From assembly GCF_013372165.1 (NCBI RefSeq), contig NZ_CP053828.1, positions 1,550,001 to 1,614,000 of the forward strand: a stretch of 64,000 nt of DNA, read 5' to 3'. The position numbers were made by a program, and so were the translations under genes. The notes under the pieces were generated by a model. The model saw only the letters and a list, made by a program, of their open reading frames with translations. It did not search any database and had not been told where the DNA came from. This document shows, piece after piece, positions 58,432 through 64,000 of the stretch. This stretch comes from Campylobacter hyointestinalis subsp. lawsonii (GTDB lineage Bacteria; Campylobacterota; Campylobacteria; Campylobacterales; Campylobacteraceae). Positions within the stretch are counted from its first letter, which is position 1, and the number at the start of each line of letters is the position of its first letter.

Positions 58432-58448
58432 ATATATAATTTATATAT
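58432..58448. promoter_or_regulatory. Candidate ModE operator upstream of modA
   Basis: ATATATAATTTATATAT is a perfect 17-base palindrome around a single central T, placed before a candidate -10 (TATAAA at 58479) and 66 bases before the modA ATG. Known ModE sites are AT-rich palindromes built on TATATAA-like halves. The base composition makes chance matches likely. Confidence 0.35.
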
Positions 58449-58513
58449 AAAAAACATCACTATATTTAAATTTATAAATATAAAATTCAAATATCATACT
58501 TAAAGGAAAATTT

Positions 58514-59254
58514 ATGAAAAAATTGTTACTTCTCATCTCGTTTGTACTAGTTTCTTATGCTAGCGAACTAAACATTGCCGCTGCGGCAAATACGACTTAT
58601 GCGTTTGATGATATCAAAAGCGAATTTAAAAAGCTTTACCCAGATGCAAATTTAAACGTAAGCTTAGGATCTAGCGGAAAACTAGTAGCTCAAGTCAAAA
58701 ATGGTGCTCCTTTTGAGGTGTTTATGGCTGCAAATATGGATTTTGCAAACGGCTTGTACAAAGATGGTTTTGCCGCGCAAGAAGCCGTAGTTTATGCAAA
58801 AGGTAAAGTCGCTATGCTAAGCGTAAGGGGATTTGATCTAAGCAAAGGTTTAGAAGTCTTAAAAGATCCAAAAGTCAAAACTATCATAATAGCAAATCCA
58901 AAAACCGCACCTTATGGAACTGCTAGCATTGAAGCTTTTAAAAATGCAGGAATTTATGATGCTATAAAAGATAAGATCATCGAAGCAGGAAGTATCGGCG
59001 AAGCTCTTAGTCAAACTCTAAAAGCTGGCGATGTCGGTTTTGTAGCTGCTAGCTCTATGTATAGCCCAAAGATGAAAGAGTATAAAGAAGGTCAAAACTT
59101 TGTTCTAGTAGATAGCAAACTTTATACAACTATCGATCAAGGCATAGTAGTACTAAAAAATGGTGATAAAAATCCACTTGCCAAAGAATTTTATGACTTT
59201 ATTTTAGGTAGTAAAGGTAAAGAGATATTTAAAAAATACGGATATGATTTTTAA
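58514..59254 (+). CDS. modA: Molybdate ABC transporter periplasmic binding protein
   Basis: ModA captures molybdate or tungstate in the periplasm. The 246-residue protein has a signal peptide (MKKLLLLISFVLVSYAS) and the motifs LNIAAAANTTYAFDDI, NVSLGSSGKLVAQVKNGAPFEVFMAAN and NPKTAPYGTASIEAFKNAG of the ModA family. AAAGGA precedes the ATG. Its stop overlaps the next ATG by one base. Confidence 0.95.
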   Translation: MKKLLLLISFVLVSYASELNIAAAANTTYAFDDIKSEFKKLYPDANLNVSLGSSGKLVAQVKNGAPFEVFMAANMDFANGLYKDGFAAQEAVVYAKGKVAMLSVRGFDLSKGLEVLKDPKVKTIIIANPKTAPYGTASIEAFKNAGIYDAIKDKIIEAGSIGEALSQTLKAGDVGFVAASSMYSPKMKEYKEGQNFVLVDSKLYTTIDQGIVVLKNGDKNPLAKEFYDFILGSKGKEIFKKYGYDF

Positions 59255-59628
59255 TGTTTAAAGCAACTATTTTAAATATAAAAACACATCAAAATTTATT
59301 CGAGATACAACTCAGCTCAGAGCTTGGCGAACTTTATATGCTAAGCCTTGAGCTAGATAAACATATACAAAATGGCAAAGAAGTTATGCTAGGATTTAAG
59401 AGTAGCGATCTGATATTATCTGCTAGGCGTCCTGATATAAGTAGTAGAAACTGCTTTTTGGCTAAAGTCCAAAGCGTAGAAAAAGGAGAGTTGATATCTG
59501 TCATAAATTTAAAAGCAAATGATTTTAAATTTGATACCATGATCAGCTCAAATTTGATACATAAAATCAAAGATGAACTCTACGTAATACTAAGCGAAAC
59601 ATCTCTTTATATAAGTGAAATTCTATGA
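59254..59628 (+). CDS. Mop/TOBE-like protein inside the mod operon
   Basis: The 124-residue protein resembles two diverged Mop domains: it starts FKATILNIKTHQNLFEIQLSS, continues with GKEVMLGFKSSDLILSARRP (the usual domain end), then NCFLAKVQSVEKGELISVIN starts the second repeat. It overlaps both modA and modC, so translation is coupled. A similar gene exists in the C. jejuni mod operon, from memory. It may bind molybdate or help the transporter ATPase; the role is unknown. Confidence 0.72.
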   Translation: MFKATILNIKTHQNLFEIQLSSELGELYMLSLELDKHIQNGKEVMLGFKSSDLILSARRPDISSRNCFLAKVQSVEKGELISVINLKANDFKFDTMISSNLIHKIKDELYVILSETSLYISEIL

Positions 59629-60476
59629 TAAAAATATCGTGCAAAAAGAAACTAAACGATCTATTTACCCTAGATGCGGATCTTGAGATTAAAAGTGGCG
59701 ATTTCGTCGCACTTCATGGAAAAAGTGGTAGCGGTAAAACCACGCTTCTTAGGCTATTAGCCGGGTTTTTAAAACCAGATAGCGGAGAGATAAAAAAAGA
59801 TTCTATATATTACGCTAGTAAAACAGTGTTTATGCCTCCACAAAAAAGAAATATCGGCTATTTGTTTCAAGATTATGCGTTATTTCCAAATATGAACGTC
59901 TTAAAAAACCTCCTATTTGCAAACAACGATAAAGATCTAGCAAACGAACTCTTAGAACTTGTTGGGTTACAAGCTCACAAAAATGACCATGTAAATAGCC
60001 TATCTGGCGGGCAAAAACAACGTGTTGCACTAGCAAGAGCACTGATGCGAAAACCAGATATTTTGCTACTTGATGAACCACTTTCTGCATTAGATAACGC
60101 GATAAGACAAAAATTGCAAGATTATCTGCTTGTTATCCATAATAAATTTAAAATGACTACTATCTTAGTAAGTCACGACGTAAGCGAAATTTATAAACTA
60201 GCAAACATAGTTTATGAACTAGAAGATGGCAAGATAGCTAGATATGGAACTCCAGCAGAGATCTTTTTAAAATCATCAGGCTCACAAAAATTTAGCTTTC
60301 ATGCCAAAATATTAGATATCCAAAAAAGAGACACGCTATATGTAGCCATAGTCGAGATCGCAGGACAGATAAGTGAGATAGTTTTTACAAAAAACGAACT
60401 AGAAGGTCTAAACATAGGCGATTACGCACTAGCAAGCGCAAAAGCTTTTAAAATATCACTGAAGGCTATAAAATGA
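59625..60476 (+). CDS. modC: Molybdate ABC transporter ATPase
   Basis: ModC powers molybdate import. The 283-residue protein has Walker A HGKSGSGKTT, the signature LSGGQKQRVALARAL, Walker B ILLLDEPLSALD and the switch histidine in LVSHDVSE. A C-terminal TOBE-like part (from about residue 220) is shorter than in E. coli ModC, perhaps because separate Mop proteins are present. Both ends overlap neighbours by ATGA. Confidence 0.95.
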   Translation: MIKISCKKKLNDLFTLDADLEIKSGDFVALHGKSGSGKTTLLRLLAGFLKPDSGEIKKDSIYYASKTVFMPPQKRNIGYLFQDYALFPNMNVLKNLLFANNDKDLANELLELVGLQAHKNDHVNSLSGGQKQRVALARALMRKPDILLLDEPLSALDNAIRQKLQDYLLVIHNKFKMTTILVSHDVSEIYKLANIVYELEDGKIARYGTPAEIFLKSSGSQKFSFHAKILDIQKRDTLYVAIVEIAGQISEIVFTKNELEGLNIGDYALASAKAFKISLKAIK

Positions 60477-61138
60477 TAGACTGGATACCATTTTTACTAT
60501 CTTTTAAACTTGCAGCCATTTCGACTACTATACTATTTTGCTTGGTTACTCCGCTTGCGTATTTTATGGCTAGAGTAAATTTCCGCTTTAAATCAGTGAT
60601 AGAAGCGATATTTTCCTTGCCTCTTGTTTTACCGCCTACGGTGCTTGGATTTTATATGCTGATATTTTTCTCTCCATACTCTTTTTTAGGAGAATTTTTT
60701 GAAAAAAATTTTGATATAAGACTAGTATTTAATTTTACTGGTCTAGTAATCGCTAGTTGTATATATTCGCTTCCATTTGTATTTCAACCTATGTTGGCAG
60801 GATTTAAATCTATGCCAAACTCGCTCATAGAAGCTAGTTATTCTTTAGGAAAAGGACGCGCTAAAACTCTATTTTTTGTAGTTTTGCCCCATATAAAGGC
60901 TTCTGTTTTAAGTGCCATTATCATTAGTTTTGCTCATACGCTCGGTGAATTTGGCGTTGTTTTGATGATAGGCGGAAGTGTAGATGGAGATACAAAAGTA
61001 GCAAGTATCGCTATATATGAAGCAGTGGAACTTTTAGATTATGATCTAGCGCATATCTATTCAAGTATAATGCTTGCGATCAGCTTTTCTGTCTTATTAA
61101 TAGTCTTTGTAACTAACCAAAAAATAGCAAAACTGTAA
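60473..61138 (+). CDS. modB: Molybdate ABC transporter permease
   Basis: ModB is the inner-membrane channel of the molybdate importer. The 221-residue protein has five or six helices and the motifs LPLVLPPTVLGFYML and EASYSLGKGRAKTLFFVVLPHIKAS (the EAA loop contacting ModC), then AHTLGEFGVVLMIGG. It ends the mod operon. Confidence 0.95.
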   Translation: MIDWIPFLLSFKLAAISTTILFCLVTPLAYFMARVNFRFKSVIEAIFSLPLVLPPTVLGFYMLIFFSPYSFLGEFFEKNFDIRLVFNFTGLVIASCIYSLPFVFQPMLAGFKSMPNSLIEASYSLGKGRAKTLFFVVLPHIKASVLSAIIISFAHTLGEFGVVLMIGGSVDGDTKVASIAIYEAVELLDYDLAHIYSSIMLAISFSVLLIVFVTNQKIAKL

Positions 61139-61160
61139 TTGCCATAAAAAAAGGCAAAAA

Positions 61161-61708
61161 ATGAAAAAAATACTATGTTGCATTTTGATATTTTTTGGAC
61201 TTATAGGCTGTGCAAATCAAGAAATTTATATGCAGGCAACCTCAGCTATCTATATAGACGAAAATCTAGTGGGCAAAAAAGTATATGTAAATTTCAACGA
61301 AAATGAAGGCAACCTAACAGAAGTAGTCAAATTTGAATTGATAAAAAACGGATATATCATAACAAAAGAAGAATTATCCGATATAAATATCAAAGGTCGT
61401 ATTAATTTTTTTAGAAAGAATTCGTTTTCAAGACCTACTATGCTTATGAATATGGGATTTGGTTTTGGCAGACATTATAGAAACAGAAACTTTTTATACT
61501 ACACTGATCCTTTTAATGACGATTTTTACAATAAAGAGTATTATTATGATGCCCAAATTTCACTATTTATAACCATAAAAAACAAAAATACATACTCTAC
61601 AAATTTAAATTTAGAAAGCGAAAAATCGACTTTTCAAAAGAACGCACTATGTCTAATTTTAACGATAAGATAGCTAAAAAAGTAGTAGAAATCTTAAACG
61701 GATACTAA
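61161..61708 (+). pseudogene. TraT-like lipoprotein gene with a frameshift near its 3' end
   Basis: The frame encodes a lipoprotein signal peptide (MKKILCCILIFFGLIGC; lipobox LIGC) and a domain with IYIDENLVGKKVYVNF and a long segment rich in Arg, Phe and Tyr, similar in plan to TraT-type lipoproteins. The frame stops at 61673 after an unlikely tail (FQKNALCLILTIR). If one A is added to the run of five at 61621-61625, the reading continues as EKIDFSKERTMSNFNDKIAKKVVEILNGY-stop at 61708, a credible amphipathic end. So the copy here is either shifted by one base or phase-variable, or there is a sequencing error. The gene follows modB by 22 bp. Confidence 0.6.
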
Positions 61709-61720
61709 GCAGAAGTTTTA

Positions 61721-62578
61721 TCAGTCCTTGCTCATCATATCTTTATAACTATTTAGTGAGTTTCTTCTATCTTCTAAATATTTACCTAATTTTTGTCTAT
61801 TTTCTTCAAAAAAGACTTCAAAATCCTCTTCATCTTTGATTTTGTCTTCTCCAAATTTATCCAACAAAACGTTTGAACTACCAAATAAAACTAGATATCT
61901 TTTGCCATCAAAGCTTAAAAGTGCAACTTTGTTTGTCTCATCTAAATTCTTTTCGTATAAAACTTCAACTCCATCACCAACTGGAACAACGCTATTTTTC
62001 ATAGGTTGTTGTTTTTTTGTAGGAGTTCCTTTGCTAACTGTAAATGGAGAATTTGCTGCATTTTTTTGTTTTATAATCATTTTTTTAACAAAAAATAGCA
62101 CTATGAGTAGCACAAATAAAATAATAATTACGGTTATATATTTTGAGTCTATATCATAGCTCGCGTTAGTACTATCTTTGGTTTTTATATTTGGCGGTAT
62201 AACAGTTTTGATAGCTTGATTTAGTTTTGCTACTCTGATTCTAAGTCCAAATTTATCCGCTGTTTTTGAAGCGGTTATGCTTATTGGCTCATTCCATTTT
62301 AACTCTACTTTAGTGGCTGTTTTATCAGCAGTCGTAGTTATAAAAAGATTTTGGATAATATCTGAGTTTATACTTTTATCAATGTCATTATCTATCGCTA
62401 GATCGCTAAGAAGTAAATCTGTTACACCATTTCCACTTTGCTGTTTTAAAGAACCATCATAAGCAGAATCAAAGCTAAGCATAATATCTACACGATCTCC
62501 ACGCTCATAAATATTATAAGTAAGTAAATTTGAAGCAAAAATAGGCAGTGAAATAAAAAGTAAAATTAAAAATCTCAT
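61721..62578 (-). CDS. FliO-like flagellar export protein with a periplasmic domain
   Basis: The 285-residue protein has a signal peptide (MRFLILLFISLPIFA), a periplasmic beta-rich region (to about residue 148), one membrane helix (about 150-168) and a cytoplasmic part whose VALLSFDGKRYLVLFGSSNVLLDKFG fits the short FliO domain. It directly follows fliN (ATGA overlap), the usual fliN-fliO order. Classical FliO lacks the long periplasmic part, but Campylobacterota versions have been described with one. FliO stabilises FliP in the export gate. Confidence 0.72.
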   Translation of the reverse strand: MRFLILLFISLPIFASNLLTYNIYERGDRVDIMLSFDSAYDGSLKQQSGNGVTDLLLSDLAIDNDIDKSINSDIIQNLFITTTADKTATKVELKWNEPISITASKTADKFGLRIRVAKLNQAIKTVIPPNIKTKDSTNASYDIDSKYITVIIILFVLLIVLFFVKKMIIKQKNAANSPFTVSKGTPTKKQQPMKNSVVPVGDGVEVLYEKNLDETNKVALLSFDGKRYLVLFGSSNVLLDKFGEDKIKDEEDFEVFFEENRQKLGKYLEDRRNSLNSYKDMMSKD

Positions 62579-62880
62579 AATAACTCTTTTTTGAAATATT
62601 GGATAACTGATTTTGAATCTAAAATTTCATTTATACGAATAGCTAAATTTTTTTCATATACCATTACTTCGCCCTTACCAAAAATTCTATTATTTATATA
62701 AAGCTCTACGCTCTCACCAGCAGGTTTTTCAAGGTCTATAACAGAGCCTACTTCTAGTTTTAGCAGCTCACGTACGCTTATAGTTGTCGTTCCTAACTCG
62801 CTTATAAAATCAACTCCGACGTCTAAAAGCTCATCATATCCATGAAATAGACCATTTGGGCTTAGCTCTTCTTCGCTCAT
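62575..62880 (-). CDS. fliN: Flagellar motor switch protein FliN
   Basis: FliN forms part of the C-ring at the base of the flagellar motor and controls switching and export. The 101-residue product is a single SpoA domain with the motifs TTTISVRELLKLEVGSVIDL and GEVMVYEKNLAIRINEIL. It overlaps the CheX-like gene and the FliO-like gene by ATGA on both sides. Confidence 0.95.
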   Translation of the reverse strand: MSEEELSPNGLFHGYDELLDVGVDFISELGTTTISVRELLKLEVGSVIDLEKPAGESVELYINNRIFGKGEVMVYEKNLAIRINEILDSKSVIQYFKKELL

Positions 62881-63293
62881 GCTTTTTTATAACCTATCTT
62901 AAATGTTCGGTTTTTCATTTTAAAAAGTCTGTATTCGTTCAACTCTACAGGAAAAGACTCTACTTTACCCAAAAACTCAGGAGTTCCTAATTTATACTTT
63001 TTGCCTTGCTCATTTAGTAAATTCTTAGCATAGCCTATGATCTGATTTGCCACTTCTCTACATAGATCAGCCAAATCCACTTGAGATAAATCATCTGAAT
63101 TTAAAAGCACTTTGGCAAAATAATTTAGCGTATCTTTTTTAAAATATAAATAAAATTGATATTCGTCGTTACCATCAAACACTGGAATGCTAGCACCATA
63201 AACATTATCTCCTAGCTTTGATCCGTTTTCTAACTTAAAACCCAAAACATCGCTACAAAAATGCTTAGTAGCTTCATAAACTGCGTCCATCAT
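62877..63293 (-). CDS. CheX/CheC-like protein next to fliN
   Basis: The 138-residue protein keeps the CheC/CheX helix pattern with Glu and Asn spaced as in the CheY-P phosphatase site (DLCREVANQIIGYAKNLL, near residues 78-95), but has only one such motif and diverges elsewhere. A role in removing phosphate from CheY at the switch is plausible from its place before fliN. The ATG at 63293 follows GGAAGC. A second ATG follows directly; the first was kept. Confidence 0.65.
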   Translation of the reverse strand: MMDAVYEATKHFCSDVLGFKLENGSKLGDNVYGASIPVFDGNDEYQFYLYFKKDTLNYFAKVLLNSDDLSQVDLADLCREVANQIIGYAKNLLNEQGKKYKLGTPEFLGKVESFPVELNEYRLFKMKNRTFKIGYKKA

Positions 63294-63343
63294 AGATGCT
63301 TCCTTAAAGCTTTTTTTATTTATTATACATAATAATTCGTAAA

Positions 63344-64000
63344 TTAATCTTTAAAAATATCATTTATAGCACTGCTTAGTTCTTGTATATTAAGCTTACC
63401 TTGCAATTCAACTATGCTAGTTCCCACTATAGCTCCATCGGCATATTTTTTAGTTCGTCTTACATCTTCATTTGTTTTTATGCCAAATCCTATCGCCACA
63501 GGTAGTTTGGTTTTTGATCTGATATCTTTTATTAGATCTTTCAGTTTATCTTCTGGCGTAGCTCTACTGCCAGTAACCCCAAGAGCACCCACGGCATATA
63601 CAAACCCATCTGCATTTTGAAGTATTTTAGCGATTCTATCTTGCGAAGTCACACTCACAAGAGGAACTAAACAAAGTCCGAGATCTTTACATTTTGCGAA
63701 AAACTCACTGCTCTCATCATAAGGCATATCAGGAACTATCAAACCGCTTATGCCTACTTCTTTAGCTTTGGCTAAAAATCTATCTTCTCCATAAGCAAAA
63801 ATTAGATTATAATAGACTAAAAAAACAAGTGCTTTTTTAGTTTTTACGCCTCCAAGCATATCAAAAACAGTATCTGTAGTAACTCCATTTTGACAAGCCT
63901 CAAAACTTGCCATACTTATGAGTTTGCCATCAGCCAAAGGATCAGAATATGGGATTCCGATCTCTAAAATATCAAGACAGCTCTCATCAAGTAAATTTAA
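63344..64000 (-). CDS. trpA: Tryptophan synthase alpha subunit, partial (N-terminus outside window)
   Basis: TrpA splits indole-3-glycerol phosphate and feeds indole to TrpB. The window holds 218 codons of the C-terminal part. The catalytic Glu is in LEIGIPYSDPLADG near the right edge, with the catalytic Asp at LADG; GLIVPDMPYDES, SVTSQDRIAKIL, GFVYAVGALGVTGSR and VAIGFGIKTNED follow. The reading frame is open to base 64000, so the first 40 or so residues are missing. An internal ATG at 63937 should not be taken as the start. Confidence 0.96.
   Translation of the reverse strand, partial: LNLLDESCLDILEIGIPYSDPLADGKLISMASFEACQNGVTTDTVFDMLGGVKTKKALVFLVYYNLIFAYGEDRFLAKAKEVGISGLIVPDMPYDESSEFFAKCKDLGLCLVPLVSVTSQDRIAKILQNADGFVYAVGALGVTGSRATPEDKLKDLIKDIRSKTKLPVAIGFGIKTNEDVRRTKKYADGAIVGTSIVELQGKLNIQELSSAINDIFKD

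Noticed and set aside
61139-61160. TTGCC...GGCAA hairpin between modB and the lipoprotein gene as a terminator
   Set aside because: It is followed by A's, not T's, on the coding strand, and no minus-strand gene ends there.

Overview
The window is AT-rich chromosomal DNA from a Campylobacter (Campylobacterota). The assignment rests on family-level recognition and gene order: an orphan HP1021-like regulator between ispDF and an ATP-sulfurylase-like gene, cadF next to rpsI-rplM, a ccoNOQP operon with a DUF4006 gene, MOMP-type porins, and a FliO-FliN-CheX block beside trpA. From memory, several blocks follow the order of C. jejuni (mrp to pgpA; cytochrome c biogenesis to liv; cadF to purA; mlaA-mlaC-RND; mod; trpA to fliO), but the blocks are joined differently and there are local differences such as tandem porins and an mscS gene next to cadF. 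I suspect a non-jejuni species; the species itself is not determined. No rRNA, CRISPR array, prophage or insertion sequence was seen.

Layout. 1-2.8 kb: most of gltB, minus strand, running off the left edge. 2.9-6.6 kb: ribD, then thiC-mrp (minus). 6.8-10.5 kb: plus-strand ispDF, HP1021-like regulator, ATP-sulfurylase-like gene and pgpA. 10.5-19.6 kb: a small membrane protein, the fused cytochrome c assembly protein CcsBA, the branched-chain amino acid transporter livFGMH with its binding protein, and a c-type cytochrome. 19.7-22.4 kb: two tandem MOMP-like porins. 22.5-23.8 kb: a lipoprotein and an unrecognised protein with an in-frame repeat-built segment. 23.9-31.3 kb: pyruvate:flavodoxin oxidoreductase, HAD phosphatase, MscS channel, CadF, a candidate small RNA, ribosomal proteins S9 and L13. 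31.4-36.5 kb: AddAB recombination nuclease. 36.5-41.2 kb: cbb3 oxidase operon ccoNOQP with DUF4006, a 33-residue membrane protein, a TPM-domain protein and a FixH/CcoH-like protein. 41.3-48.8 kb: a two-component pair, a TauE/UreH-like membrane protein, carA, DUF507, MotE-like and FliJ-like proteins, purA and hisZ. 48.8-53.0 kb: a large PAS-GGDEF-EAL protein and tRNA-Sec. 53.1-56.9 kb: mlaA-mlaC-RND lipid transport operon. 57.0-61.1 kb: the molybdate region modE, di-Mop protein, modA, Mop-like protein, modC, modB. 61.1-64.0 kb: a frameshifted lipoprotein gene, fliO-like, fliN, a CheX-like gene and a partial trpA.

Much of the window serves respiration and redox metabolism (CcsBA, cytochrome c, cbb3 oxidase, pyruvate oxidoreductase, molybdate uptake, tRNA-Sec) and motility (FliN, FliO-like, FliJ-like, MotE-like, CheX-like). 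Genes are packed tightly, with many ATGA or TGATG stop/start overlaps that suggest translational coupling. The least explained items are the candidate small RNA at 30.3 kb with two anti-Shine-Dalgarno-like stretches, the ATP-sulfurylase homologue whose sulfate-binding motif is altered, the 33-residue membrane protein in the cbb3 cluster, the degenerate GGDEF-EAL protein and the frameshifted lipoprotein. I found no clearly new multi-gene system.
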